A stretch of DNA of 64,000 bases from the NCBI GenBank assembly GCA_963782185.1, contig CAWAJB010000037.1, positions 1-64,000 of the forward strand, read 5' to 3'. Of this stretch, positions 1 through 9,412 are shown piece after piece. Every line of letters starts with the position of its first letter. Within the stretch, counting starts at the first letter, position 1. Below the pieces are notes generated by a model, which made no database searches, was not told the origin of the DNA, and saw nothing but the letters and a program-made list of their open reading frames with translations. This DNA comes from RYN-230 sp963782185 (GTDB taxonomy: Bacteria > Actinomycetota > Actinomycetes > Streptosporangiales > Streptosporangiaceae). Both the position numbers and the translations under genes were made by a program.

Positions 1-18
1 GAGTTTCCGACGATCATG
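1..18 (+). repeat. IS left terminal inverted repeat
   Basis: GAGTTTCCGACGATCATG. It is the exact reverse complement of 1887-1904. The repeat could extend past the window edge by a base or more. Confidence 0.9.
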
Positions 19-77
19 AGATGTGCTGATCGTTCTTGCTGGTCAGGTGGACGCAGGAGCTGGTCCGGGCGTATGAC

Positions 78-1784
78 CTAACTTCGGGGCGCCCACCTGT
101 CTAGGCCGAAGATCTGATGTAGCTTCTGCTGGTCGCCGGTGAGCTCGGTGGTCATGCGCCGGGCTTTGGGCCGGCCGCCGGTGGAGGGGTAGATCAGGAC
201 GGTTTCGCCGATGCCGGCGAGCTGGCTGAGGAGTTCGCGGACTGACAGGTGCAGGCCGGCGCGGCCGGCTTCGCGGCGCATGAGGCAGGCGATCTGCAGG
301 GCGAGGACGCAGGTGAAGGTGTGGACGCGGATGTTGTGCTCGGTCCAGTGGTGCATCGGGCTGAAGGAGACGATGCGGGGGTCTTTGAGCTGCCGGAAGG
401 AGAACTCGGCTTCGGACTGGGAGCGGTAGCCGGCGATGACCTCGGCGGCGGGCCAGTCATCATGATCGGTGATCAGCACGTGCTTGCCGAAGAGCTCTTC
501 TTCCAGGGAGGCACGGGCGGCCTTGTCGATGCCCCAGGAAAGGCGCAGGTCGCGGGGCTGCTCGCCGTCCAGCTGCCAGGTCACCACCCGCCGCACCCAG
601 GGCTTGCGGATGATCGCGGTGATCTCGGCTTCCACTTTCTCGCGGGGCCGGCGGGTCTTGCCGCGGGCGAGGGTGGCGGCCAGCTCATCGAGTTTCTTGC
701 CGGCCTTGGCCAAGGTGGTGCCGTCGAACCCGCGGGCCTGGCTTTGGTGCAGCTCGGGTGAGTAGGTGAGGATCGCCCGCCGTTCGGCGCCGTAGACCTG
801 GCGGCGGGTGTCATGGGCGGTCAGCTTGCCGAAGCGCTCCTGGTCAACGACGGCCCGCGCCGAGGCGGGCAGGGCGGTCAGGTCCGGGCAGCCGGAGGCG
901 GGCACCGATCCCACGTAATGCAGGCCGGTCCCGGCCAGGTGGGCGAAGTTGTCCTCGGAGTTCTGCCCGGCGTCGAAGACCACTGTCATGTCCGCGGCGG
1001 GCGCCCCGGACGCCGCGCAGACCGCTGCGTACTGGCCGCGGAGCTGGCCGATCATCGTGGCGAACTGGGTGACGTCGGGCCGGTCACCGGGGTAGGCGTG
1101 CCAGGTCAGCGGGATCCCCCCGTCGCGGGTGACCACCAGGCCCAGCCCCACCAGCCGCAAGTCGGTGCGTTTCTGCTTGGCCTTGCCCCGCTGCGCGACC
1201 GGCGCCTTGGCGTTGCCGGTATCGATGAAGGTGGCGAAGTTGGTCATGTCCAGGGCCACTGACGAGCAGTCCAGCCCGGACAGGCCCACGATCCGCACCG
1301 CGATCGCCTGGCTGACCTGTTCCAGCTGCTCCAGGGTGACGGCGTGCATCGCATCCCAGAACCGGCGGTGATCCAGCGCCGACGCCGGGATCCTGGTGAA
1401 CCGGTCCGCCGCCGTGGTCTTCCACCAGTCCGCGAACGCCAGCTTCGAGCAGGGCGCGACCAGCCGGTTCAGCGCCGCCAGCGCCAGGTAGGTGCCGGCG
1501 GACAGCGGCAGCCCGGCCGGCCGGGTCCCGGTCACCTCGTCGATGATCGCCGCCACGCCCAGATCCTGGAGCACCCCCCAGGCCGCGGCCACGTCCCCGA
1601 ACGCCAGGTGCCGGGTCCGTTCCGGCAGCATCGCCGCCTGGCTGGACTCCATCGCCGCGGCGATGTCGGCCGCCGTGCCCAGGTACCGCTCGGAGACCAT
1701 CTTCGGCTTGCCGTCCACGCGGGCCATCTCCCGCAGGTACCAGTACGTCTTGCCGCTGATCTTCTTCGGGTACAGGCTCGCCAC
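78..1784 (-). CDS. IS1634-family DDE transposase
   Basis: Cuts and pastes the surrounding insertion sequence. The 568-aa product has the IS4-superfamily layout: an N-terminal region (about 1-110), then a DDE core with Asp179 (in ALDMTNF), Asp271 (in VVFDAGQNSED) and Glu460, followed six residues later by Lys467 in the family signature (YRSQSEAEFSFRQLK). All three catalytic acids are present and the frame is intact, so the copy may be active. The start is GTG. It is the only gene between the inverted repeats. The family assignment rests on motifs and length, and the exact subgroup was not searched. Confidence 0.93.
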   Translation of the reverse strand: MASLYPKKISGKTYWYLREMARVDGKPKMVSERYLGTAADIAAAMESSQAAMLPERTRHLAFGDVAAAWGVLQDLGVAAIIDEVTGTRPAGLPLSAGTYLALAALNRLVAPCSKLAFADWWKTTAADRFTRIPASALDHRRFWDAMHAVTLEQLEQVSQAIAVRIVGLSGLDCSSVALDMTNFATFIDTGNAKAPVAQRGKAKQKRTDLRLVGLGLVVTRDGGIPLTWHAYPGDRPDVTQFATMIGQLRGQYAAVCAASGAPAADMTVVFDAGQNSEDNFAHLAGTGLHYVGSVPASGCPDLTALPASARAVVDQERFGKLTAHDTRRQVYGAERRAILTYSPELHQSQARGFDGTTLAKAGKKLDELAATLARGKTRRPREKVEAEITAIIRKPWVRRVVTWQLDGEQPRDLRLSWGIDKAARASLEEELFGKHVLITDHDDWPAAEVIAGYRSQSEAEFSFRQLKDPRIVSFSPMHHWTEHNIRVHTFTCVLALQIACLMRREAGRAGLHLSVRELLSQLAGIGETVLIYPSTGGRPKARRMTTELTGDQQKLHQIFGLDRWAPRS

Positions 1785-1886
1785 AAGATTAGGTCATACA
1801 CTATTACAGGCAACGGATCAAGCATCAGAAAGGTGTGTCACCAGGGAAAACGCGTCAACTCACACCACGATCAGGTCTCAGAAAAC

Positions 1887-1904
1887 CATGATCGTCGGAA
1901 ACTC
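1887..1904 (-). repeat. IS right terminal inverted repeat
   Basis: CATGATCGTCGGAAACTC, the exact reverse complement of bases 1-18. It marks the junction with the interrupted tniB-like frame. Confidence 0.9.
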
Positions 1905-2224
1905 GGGCTAGCGACTACACCACTCTCCGGCAGCGGCAGGAGTGGGCTCTGCTGGTGGAGGGCTTCGAGCGCGCCCTGCGCCTCCACGCGCACAAGCCCG
2001 GCACCCTCGTCTCCGTGGCCGACTATCTCTACGGGCTCACCGGCGGCTACATCGTGTCGCTGTCCCACCTGATCCGCGAGGCCGCGATCTACGCCATCCT
2101 CACAGGTGCCGAGCGAATCGACAAGGCAGTTCTTGACGCGGTCGATCTTGACCACGCCGCCACCGCGGAGGCCGCCGCCCGGGAGGAAGTCGCAAGGAAG
2201 GCCGGCAAGCGAGGCAAGAAGTGA
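1905..2224 (+). pseudogene. tniB: TniB-like ATPase, C-terminal remnant cut by the IS
   Basis: An open frame runs from the IS junction without a start codon of its own near the junction (reads SDYTTLRQRQEWALL, then VEGFERALRLH) and ends at 2224. The helical segment with LVSVADYLYGLTGGYIVSLSHLIREAAIYAI resembles the C-terminal lid of TniB/TnsC-type transposition ATPases; the P-loop part is absent and would lie upstream of the IS. A GTG at 1955 could give an 89-aa fragment, but that would lack all ATPase motifs. The stop overlaps the tniQ start (GTGA), as in native tniB-tniQ operons. The name is inferred from this residual homology plus the neighbour. Confidence 0.7.
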
Positions 2225-3252
2225 ACCTGCTCCCAGCGCCCCGGAAGGTCCCGGTGGTACCGCGGCCCCGGCATGCCGAGTTGTCCGGCTCCTACCTCGC
2301 GCGAGTCGCGCAGGCTAACCGGATCGGCCTCCGCCCATTCCTCTGCCTGCTCGGCGCCGTGCCGTCCGCCGTTGCAAGCAAGAGGCCTGACCTGGCGGTC
2401 ATGGTGCTCACCCTGAACGACGCCGCCTTTGCCCGCCTGCTGGCCTACACCGGGCTCGACGGCGGTAACCTCATCAGGGCGATCCCGTCGCTCGCCCCGC
2501 GCTCCCAGACACCGGGCGAGGCGCCGACGATCCGGCTCTCGTCCCTGAAGTCACCTGTGGCCGACTGCCCGGGATGCCGCCTACGCCGTGACGGCGCCTA
2601 CGCTGACACCCGCATCGTCGGGCACAAGGCAGCTTGCCTCCGGCACGGCTACTGGCTCTACGGACAGGCCCAGCGCATCAGCCTGGCCGCTCTCCCGGAG
2701 GTCGCCGCCGCCCAGCGTCGCCTGGAGCGGATCGCGGCCCGACGCGGCCAGGCCGTAGTCATGCGGAGGTTCGAGCTCGCAACCTGGTATCTCGAGCACG
2801 CCTGGCGGCTCGACCACCATCCCCACTGGTACGCGGGCCTGGTCGAACGCTGGCACGGACGAGTCCGCGCAGCAGGCGCGACGGCGTCCAGCACGACGTG
2901 GCAGATGCCGCCTTGGGCCACGCACCCAGAGCGCGTGGCCCTCACGGCCGTGTTTACCAGCCCCTACTGGGCGGCGGAGGCAGTCCCGAGGCGCGATCGC
3001 AAGCACCGCCTCTTCTATGAGCACCTCGCTGCCGAGCTGGGTATCGCCGATGGACGAGCTCTGAAGACGGCACGTGCCTTCGACCCCTTGCCGGCCGACA
3101 TCCACGCGCAGGCCGAGTGGGGCCGCGTGCTGAGCGATCCCGACTGGAACACGCTTCCGCCTCCTGACGCCGATCGCCTGTGGGTCCTCAACCTGGACAT
3201 CACTGACGGCTACGCGAAGTGCTTCCCCGGGTACTTTCTCGCCGCCGGGTGA
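2221..3252 (+). CDS. tniQ: TniQ family transposition protein
   Basis: TniQ/TnsD proteins select the target site for Tn7- and Tn5053-like transposons. The 343-aa protein has the family N-terminus (a proline-rich lead, then ELSGSYLARVAQANRI) and a zinc-ribbon-like Cys/His set: CPGC at 116-119 and CLRH at 139-142, with HGYWL after it. The remaining two thirds are helical and diverged. The start is GTG, overlapping the tniB stop by 4 bp, so translation was probably coupled to tniB. With tniB broken by the IS and no TniA-like transposase in view, the system is likely non-functional here unless complemented elsewhere. Confidence 0.82.
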   Translation: MNLLPAPRKVPVVPRPRHAELSGSYLARVAQANRIGLRPFLCLLGAVPSAVASKRPDLAVMVLTLNDAAFARLLAYTGLDGGNLIRAIPSLAPRSQTPGEAPTIRLSSLKSPVADCPGCRLRRDGAYADTRIVGHKAACLRHGYWLYGQAQRISLAALPEVAAAQRRLERIAARRGQAVVMRRFELATWYLEHAWRLDHHPHWYAGLVERWHGRVRAAGATASSTTWQMPPWATHPERVALTAVFTSPYWAAEAVPRRDRKHRLFYEHLAAELGIADGRALKTARAFDPLPADIHAQAEWGRVLSDPDWNTLPPPDADRLWVLNLDITDGYAKCFPGYFLAAG

Positions 3253-3417
3253 CCCCCACATCACACGGCAGGACGCACCAGGGCACCGCCGGGGACCGGT
3301 AGGGCACGCCGGAATCAACCAGCGGAAACCCAACGATTAACATCACGGCGAGGTAACGGCATGCCGGGTGGGGCAAGAACCCTGCGTTTCATGGCTATTC
3401 GGTGGTAGCTATGGAGC

Positions 3418-6400
3418 GTGGGGCGAGTTGGCAGGCTGGGGCCTGTTGTCCTGCTAGCCGCGTGCGCGGCGGGGTGTGCGTTCATCCTGGCCGAGCTGAT
3501 CGGGCAGGGGACCGCGGCGGCGGGGGTGTGGGCCGGGATCTTCGGCGGGGTCGCCAGCATCGTGGCGGTCATCCCGCGGCCGTGGTCGAGACCGCGGGCC
3601 ATCACTGATGACGCGACCCCGCCTGACTGGGCCGTCAGCCGCCTGGCGGAGGTTACGGCGATTGCCAAGGCGGTGCTGAGGCGGCCCGGCCGGGGCGTCA
3701 CGCTCCTGTCCGGGGCACCCGGAACCGGGAAGACGACCCTGACTCGCCTGGTCCGGGCCGACCGCCGGATCCAGCGGCGGTTCCGCCAGAGGGTCTACCG
3801 GATCACCGTGGGCCGCGCCGTGGCGGGCGACGAAGCGATCGCGAAGAAGGTCAACGAGGCGATCCGGATGATCGGCGGGGAACCCCGGTTCACCGAGGCC
3901 AAACATGCGGGCAGTGAGCTGGGCAGGCTCCTGGACGGGCGCGGGCGGTGCCTGATGATCGTGGACGATGTCTGGACCAGCGACCAGCTGATCCCGTTCA
4001 CCTTCGGCGGCAGGCGCTGTGCCCGGCTGGTGACCTCCCGGATGGGCACGCTGCGGGCCGACCGGCGGGTGCCGATCGGCGAGCTGGCCGACCAGGAGGC
4101 CCGCGACGTGCTCGGCCGGGACCTACCACCGCTCGACCCCGGCCTAGCCGGCCAGATTCTGGCGGTGACCAGGCGGTGGCCCCTGTTGCTCGGGGTGGCC
4201 AACAGGAGCCTGGCGGTGCGGGTGCGCGCGGGAGACGGGGTGGCGGAAGCGGCGTCCGACTTCCTCGAGCGGGTCCGGGCGCGCGGGCCAGCGGCATCCG
4301 ACCCGGTCGGCCAGAAGGTGGACCTGGATGACCCGGAGGTGCGCGTGCTGACCGTCGAGGCGACCGTCCAAGCCAGCCTTACGTTCCTGCCGGGCGAGCA
4401 GGCCGTGCGCCTGGGTGAGCTGGCGGTCTTCGCTCCCGGCCAGGAAATTCCGTTTTCGCTCGCCGCGGCGCTGTGGGCTCGGACAGCCGACCTTGAGCGG
4501 CAGGAAGCGGTCGAGGTAGTGGAGACGCTGTGTGATCACGGGGTCGCCACCAGGCCCGGAGACGGCCGGCTGCGGCTGCACGAGGTCATCTGCGACTACC
4601 TGCGGTCCCGGCTGGGCCAGGGCCAACTGGCCGGACTCCACGGTCAGCTCGTGGACGCCGCCGAGTCGCTGGCTCTCGGGCAGGCCGCGCCTGCCCGGTC
4701 GTGGTGGGAACTGGGGACCTGCACTGACGAAGAGCGTTACCTGAACGAGAACCTGCTGCGCCACCTGGTGGAAGCCGGCCGCACAGCGGAAGCGGAGAAC
4801 CTGGCCTGCGACCTGCGCTGGGTGTTCCGTCGGCTGGCCGGAGCCGGGCCGGCGTCGGTACTGGCGGACCTGGCGGTGGTCGGCACGGAGCGGGCTCGCT
4901 CCCTGGGCGGGGTGGTCCGGCGCGTGATGCACATGCTCGGCACGGACGCGGCGCTCGCCGACGACAGCCAGCTGCTGCTCAACGCGCTGCGCAGCGAACC
5001 CGGGTTCGCTGCGGAGGCTGCCGCCGCGCAGGCGGCGCGCACCGGGGCCGCGCTAGTGTCCCGCTGGCCGCTGCCGGACAACCCCGGATCCGCGCTCGCT
5101 TACGTCCTGAAGGTCCCGTGGTTGAACCCCTACCACGACGACGGCGGGATGGCGCTTTCGCCGGACGGTATGCGGCTGATAGTGGGCGGGCGTCACGGCG
5201 TCTATGACTGTGACCTGGCCACCAGGCGGGTCACCGCCGCGTTCTCCGCCAGCGGAACGGCCAAGGCGATCGCCTTCAGCCTGGACGGCTCGCGGGTCGC
5301 TGTGGCCGAGGGCTGGGGGAACGTGGACGTCCGCGACGCGCGGAGCTGGGACATCCTGACCCGGATCGCGGACGACGGGATCTGGTCGGTCGCGTTCACC
5401 CCCGACGGCAAACGCCTGGTCACCTCAGGCGACTCCGGGCGGGTCAAGCTCTGGGACGCCGCGACGGGCGCCCAGATCCGGCCGGGCGACGCAGAGTTCT
5501 TCCCCCGGTTCGACCGCCGGAGCCATGAGTCGCAGGCATGCCGGGTGGCCATTGTCAGCCATGACGGCCGGGTGGTCTGCGGGAGCGAGCAGCGGGTCAT
5601 CATCTGGGACCTGCCCGACGGCACCCCTGGCCGCGTTCTCCCGGTCGGCCCCTGGGCCAGCGGGCTGATCTACTCGGTCGCCGCGGCACCGGACTGCTCG
5701 TGGGTGGCGGGGGCGATCGGTCAGCAGGTCTTCGTCTGGCGTGACTCGGCCAAGCCGCGCGTCATCGACGCGCAGGCAAGCGTGCAAGCCCTGGCCGCCG
5801 CCCCCGACGGGACCCGACTGGCCGCGGCCACCAACCACGGGACCCTGCTGGTCTGGGACAGCCAGGACTTCAGCCAGCAGCACCACCTCGAGGGGCACGG
5901 CAGCGTGAGGTCCATGGCGTTCTCGCCCGACGGCGACGTCCTGTACAGCGGCGGCGGAGGCGACGTCCGGGCCTGGGACCTGCGCGCGGCCAGCACCGAC
6001 CGTCCGGTTCAAGACAATGCCCCAGCTGAACGGGTGCTGGTTTCACCGAAAGCCGCGACTTGGGTCGCGGTCAGCCTGCGGGACGGGCGGGTGCAGGTCA
6101 GGGACGCCACCACCGGGACGATCACGGCCTCCCCGAGCCGGGCACCCAGCGCTCCGCTACTGGCCGCGGCGCCGAACGGCACCTGGCTCGTGACCGGGCA
6201 GCTGGAAAAGTTCACCCGCTACCGGACCGACACCTGGGCGCCGGCCAACCAATTCACCGTGCCTTCCAGCTCCTACATCAGGCAGGTCACGGTGTCGGCG
6301 GACGGCCGCCGCCTGCTCGCCGCCGACGACCTCACGCTCCGGGCGGTGGACCCCGCCACGGGCCAGGTGCTGACCACCGTAACCACGGTGCTCCGCGTGC

Positions 6401-7791
6401 CGCGAGCGCTGGCCTTCTCCCCGGACGGCACCTGGCTCGCCGCCGGGGACTATTACGGGTCCATCTGGATCTGGCGAACGGCCAGCGGTGACCTGGACCG
6501 GACCATGCGCACCAGCTACGACGGCGACGAACTGAAGGCGCTGGCGGCCGCCGACAATGACACCCTGCTGGCCTACGGCGGCAATCAGCTCGAGGCCTGG
6601 GAGGTTAGCACCGGGAGCAGGAGCCGGACTACGCGAGTCCGGCTGGGGAGCAGGACGGTGGCGATCGCCCCCGACGGGCCCACACTCTTGACCCACTCGC
6701 ATGACTTCACGGGCGCCCGGCTCGAAGATGATCACGAGAACCCCGGTCGCGTACGAGTCATCCGCGCGGCCGGGGGCGACGGCACCGGACTCGCGTTCTC
6801 CGGCGACGGCCGCTGGTGCGCCGTGAGCAGCACCGGGACGCAGGTCACCATCTGGTATATTTCCGCGTCAGCCTGGCCGGACCGCCCGCACGCGGTCGTT
6901 CCCGCCAGCGGGCGGGTCATCGCGCTGTCCCGCGACGGCGCGACGCTCGCCGCCGGGGACCCGGATTCGGAACGACTTCAACTGTGGGACGTGGCCACGG
7001 CGGCGCTGCTTGACAGCATCGAGCTCGGCCACGGCATCGACGCCGTCGCCTTCTCTCCCACGGGTGACCGCCTGGCCATCGCCTGCGCCGACAGCGACAC
7101 CAGCTGGGTCAGCATCCTGGACGATCTCGGTTCAGCTGCCGAACACCGGCTCGGCGGCAACCTGGGCCACCTGCAGCACGCGGCGGAGTCGCCCGACGGG
7201 CGCTACCTCGCCACCGTGGCGGCGCGCGGCGTCCAGTTGTGGGACGCGGAATCCGGCCGGAGAATCGCCGATGTCTACCTCGGCCAAGACGCGCACATAG
7301 CCGTCTTCGGGCCCGACTGGCTGGCGGTCGCCCTCAGGGACTCCCTACGGGTTTACCCCCTGTCCGGCAATGACGGTGCCCGCGACCTGCCGCTCCCTGA
7401 TCCCCTGTCCGAGATGGAGGCCATACCGGACGAAAACCAGATCATCGCGCTGACGCAGGCCGGGCGCCTGCTGTCCGTGGACGTGGCGGCCGGAGATGTG
7501 ACCTCGCTCCCCGACGCCGCGCCGTCAGCCCAGACTATGGCCGTGTCGCCGGACGGTCGGTGGCTCGCCGTCGGCGGCCAGGGCATAGCGGTGTTCCGCT
7601 TGCCCGACGGGGCGCCGGTAACCAGCCATGGCATGAACCGAAGGGTGAAGTCCCTGTCCTGGTCGCACGACAGCGCCGCGATCGCCGCCGCGGGCGACGG
7701 CGGGTCCTATTACTTCACGTTCAGTGCCACCTCTGACACCGTGCGCTCCAGGGACGGGGCGTCGCCTTCACCCGCCACTGACGGCCCCTGA
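3418..7791 (+). CDS. Membrane-anchored STAND NTPase with WD40 repeats
   Basis: A 1,457-aa signal-transducing NTPase. Residues 8-28 and about 33-52 form two hydrophobic helices, suggesting membrane attachment. An NB-ARC-like module follows: Walker A GAPGTGKTTL (99-108), Walker B LMIVDDVW (179-186), a sensor-like ARLVTSR, then a helical region rich in Arg and Ala. From about residue 560 to the end there are close to 20 WD40 blade starts (AFSPDG and variants), enough for two or three beta-propellers, which usually sense a ligand or partner. No enzymatic effector domain is evident. Start is GTG without a convincing ribosome site, so the N-terminus is uncertain. It stands alone, 165 bp after tniQ. 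Such proteins act in signalling, cell-death or phage-defence systems in other bacteria; the role here is unknown. Confidence 0.85.
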   Translation: MGRVGRLGPVVLLAACAAGCAFILAELIGQGTAAAGVWAGIFGGVASIVAVIPRPWSRPRAITDDATPPDWAVSRLAEVTAIAKAVLRRPGRGVTLLSGAPGTGKTTLTRLVRADRRIQRRFRQRVYRITVGRAVAGDEAIAKKVNEAIRMIGGEPRFTEAKHAGSELGRLLDGRGRCLMIVDDVWTSDQLIPFTFGGRRCARLVTSRMGTLRADRRVPIGELADQEARDVLGRDLPPLDPGLAGQILAVTRRWPLLLGVANRSLAVRVRAGDGVAEAASDFLERVRARGPAASDPVGQKVDLDDPEVRVLTVEATVQASLTFLPGEQAVRLGELAVFAPGQEIPFSLAAALWARTADLERQEAVEVVETLCDHGVATRPGDGRLRLHEVICDYLRSRLGQGQLAGLHGQLVDAAESLALGQAAPARSWWELGTCTDEERYLNENLLRHLVEAGRTAEAENLACDLRWVFRRLAGAGPASVLADLAVVGTERARSLGGVVRRVMHMLGTDAALADDSQLLLNALRSEPGFAAEAAAAQAARTGAALVSRWPLPDNPGSALAYVLKVPWLNPYHDDGGMALSPDGMRLIVGGRHGVYDCDLATRRVTAAFSASGTAKAIAFSLDGSRVAVAEGWGNVDVRDARSWDILTRIADDGIWSVAFTPDGKRLVTSGDSGRVKLWDAATGAQIRPGDAEFFPRFDRRSHESQACRVAIVSHDGRVVCGSEQRVIIWDLPDGTPGRVLPVGPWASGLIYSVAAAPDCSWVAGAIGQQVFVWRDSAKPRVIDAQASVQALAAAPDGTRLAAATNHGTLLVWDSQDFSQQHHLEGHGSVRSMAFSPDGDVLYSGGGGDVRAWDLRAASTDRPVQDNAPAERVLVSPKAATWVAVSLRDGRVQVRDATTGTITASPSRAPSAPLLAAAPNGTWLVTGQLEKFTRYRTDTWAPANQFTVPSSSYIRQVTVSADGRRLLAADDLTLRAVDPATGQVLTTVTTVLRVPRALAFSPDGTWLAAGDYYGSIWIWRTASGDLDRTMRTSYDGDELKALAAADNDTLLAYGGNQLEAWEVSTGSRSRTTRVRLGSRTVAIAPDGPTLLTHSHDFTGARLEDDHENPGRVRVIRAAGGDGTGLAFSGDGRWCAVSSTGTQVTIWYISASAWPDRPHAVVPASGRVIALSRDGATLAAGDPDSERLQLWDVATAALLDSIELGHGIDAVAFSPTGDRLAIACADSDTSWVSILDDLGSAAEHRLGGNLGHLQHAAESPDGRYLATVAARGVQLWDAESGRRIADVYLGQDAHIAVFGPDWLAVALRDSLRVYPLSGNDGARDLPLPDPLSEMEAIPDENQIIALTQAGRLLSVDVAAGDVTSLPDAAPSAQTMAVSPDGRWLAVGGQGIAVFRLPDGAPVTSHGMNRRVKSLSWSHDSAAIAAAGDGGSYYFTFSATSDTVRSRDGASPSPATDGP

Positions 7792-7838
7792 ACTGCGGAC
7801 AGCTGAATCATGTCTGGATGGCTACCGTGACCGCAGTT
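7791..7838. terminator. Possible inverted repeat between convergent genes
   Basis: AACTGCGG (7791-7798) pairs with CCGCAGTT (7831-7838) across a 32-nt loop, between the convergent STAND and DHFR-like genes. The loop is long for a terminator. Nothing else is seen in 7839-8080 apart from a short EcoRI-centred palindrome at 7953-7964. Confidence 0.25.
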
Positions 7839-8080
7839 CCGGAAGGACATAATCTCTGAGACAAGCACGCAGCTTCTACGTCTCGTGGCCGTGTCGATCT
7901 GCAGGACTGTACCGTCATGTTCCGTGAGACGGGACAAGTCAGCCGACCGGGACTCGAATTCGAGGCCAGCCCTTACATGCACGGTCTGTGATCCGGCAGG
8001 GGTATCACGATCGCCTCGGAACACAGCGCCACGAGATCCTTGGGCGGCTTTAAGCCCTGCGCCGATCCGACGCCGGGCGC

Positions 8081-8644
8081 TCAGCGCTTGGTCTCGTACC
8101 TGGTCAGGACCACGCCGTCGGGAAACGCCCGGGTCTCCACCAGGGTCAGGTTCACCCAGTTGTCCAGGGCCGTAAAGAACGGCGTGCCGCTGCCCACCAA
8201 GACCGGTGCGGTGGCCAACACGTACTCGTCGATCAGCCCGGCCCGCATGGCCGCCGCGGCGAGTGTGGCGCCGCCGATGTCCATGGGGCAGCCGTCCTCG
8301 GCCTTGAGCCGGGTGATCTCGGTGACCGCGTCGCCGGTGACCAGGCGGGTGTTCCAGTCGACCGTGCTGGTCGTCGAGGAGAACACCACCTTTGGCATGT
8401 CCCGCCAGCGGCGGGCGAACTCAATCTCCGCCGGTGTGGCGCCAGGCTGCTGGTCGGCCGCCGGCCAGTGGGAGCTCATCGTCTCCCACAGTTTGCGCCC
8501 GTACAGCGCCAGGCCCGTCGTACCCACCCGGTCGGACCACCACTGGAACAGCTCGTCGCTCGGCACGCTCCAGCCGATGTCGTCGCCGGGCGCGGCGATG
8601 TAGCCGTCCAGGCTCAGGTTCATGCCGAAGGTCAGTTTCCGCAC
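8081..8644 (-). CDS. Dihydrofolate reductase family protein (RibD C-terminal type)
   Basis: A 187-aa small reductase of the DHFR/RibD_C superfamily, which use NADPH; the substrate is not predictable. The N-terminus (RKLTFGMNLSLDGYIAAPGD) has the family's beta-strand and Asp-Gly-Tyr turn, LALYGRKLWETM is the NADPH-binding region, and GGATLAAAAMRAGLIDE matches the conserved Gly-rich segment that precedes the last strands. I start at the GTG at 8644 because GGGGAGG lies just upstream and homologues begin at this point. Monocistronic by appearance. Confidence 0.85.
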   Translation of the reverse strand: MRKLTFGMNLSLDGYIAAPGDDIGWSVPSDELFQWWSDRVGTTGLALYGRKLWETMSSHWPAADQQPGATPAEIEFARRWRDMPKVVFSSTTSTVDWNTRLVTGDAVTEITRLKAEDGCPMDIGGATLAAAAMRAGLIDEYVLATAPVLVGSGTPFFTALDNWVNLTLVETRAFPDGVVLTRYETKR

Positions 8645-8862
8645 GGCGTCAGCCTCCCCTTGAGTCGGTCCTCGGCATATACAGACCACCACGGCGCGGA
8701 AGAGTCATCGGTCGGCCCCACACCGAGGGCCGGTTGACCACCACGCCAAGCGGCTACTGCGCACGAAGGGAACCCTAACCGTGGGGTTGACCGAGCAGGC
8801 TACTCACGGTTCATCAACTCCCGTTCCTACCAGTTCGAGAGCGGGCGGCCCGGGAGACGTGA

Positions 8863-8898
8863 GGCCATGGCCGGACGGCAGACCGCCCGGCCATGGCC
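8863..8898 (-). terminator. GC-rich hairpin terminator after the peptidoglycan-binding gene
   Basis: GGCCATGGCCGG (8863-8874) and its exact complement CCGGCCATGGCC (8887-8898) form a 12-bp stem with a 12-nt loop, about 20 nt beyond the stop of the gene ending at 8920. There is no U tract, which is common in actinobacteria. Confidence 0.55.
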
Positions 8899-8919
8899 CG
8901 CGCACGCCGTTTCCCGGCG

Positions 8920-9412
8920 TCACTTCCTCAACTTGTCCAGGGCGATGTCCAGGCTGGCCCAGGTGGCCGGGCCGGCGATCCCGGTGACCGGGATGCGGCT
9001 GGCCCGCTGGAACTGGCGGCAGGCGCCGGCGGTGTTCGGGCCGAACTCCCCGTCCACATCCAGCTTGATGCCGAGGACGGAGTTCAGGGCGTGCTGCAGT
9101 CCCATGACCCGGTCGTCCTCCCTGCTGTTCTGCTGCAGCACGGGGTACCTGGGGAACCGGCTCACGGACATCGCGAACGGCTCGGGGTGCGCGTCCCAGT
9201 ACTTCGGCCAGTTAATCGCCCCCCAGATGTCGCTGGCCCCGAGCATGACGTTCTTCCGGTAAACGCCCTCGGGCATCCCGGTGTTGCCCTCGATAGTCTG
9301 GCCTGCGCTGATGTAGATCCCGGTGTGGGTCTTCATCGGGTTGACCGGCTCCCTGCCGGCGGTAGCCGACCCACAGCTTCGCCTGCGCCACGATCGCGTC
9401 TGAGTAACTCAC
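8920..9412 (-). pseudogene. Peptidoglycan-binding (PGB_1) protein, frameshifted near the N-terminus
   Basis: The C-terminal half carries a peptidoglycan-binding fold (MGLQHALNSVLGIKLDVDGE, then FGPNTAGACRQFQR and ITGIAGPATWASLD-like spacing), typical of cell-wall hydrolases or their targeting modules. The well-initiated N-terminus (GTG at 9412, preceded by GAAGGGG; MSYSDAIVAQAKLWVGYR) lies in a different frame from the rest. The frames meet near 9340-9370, where an insertion of a few bases would be needed to explain the shift. A 138-aa product could instead start at ATG 9336, but no ribosome site is seen there. No catalytic domain is recognised. Confidence 0.6.

Larger units (their letters stand above)
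1..1904 (-). mobile_element. IS1634-family insertion sequence, complete
   Basis: Perfect 18-bp terminal inverted repeats (GAGTTTCCGACGATCATG at 1-18 and its complement at 1887-1904) bracket a single DDE transposase gene, giving an element of about 1.9 kb, the normal size for IS1634. A second shared block (CTGATCGT) lies a little inside both ends. The left end coincides with base 1, so the target duplication cannot be checked. The right flank enters directly into a tniB-like reading frame, so the element has disrupted that gene. Confidence 0.9.

Noticed and set aside
7945..7990. tRNA-like T-arm (TTCGAGTCCCGG on the minus strand) near an EcoRI-centred palindrome
   Set aside because: The stem around the TTCGA loop does not pair properly, and no anticodon arm, D arm or acceptor stem can be folded around it.
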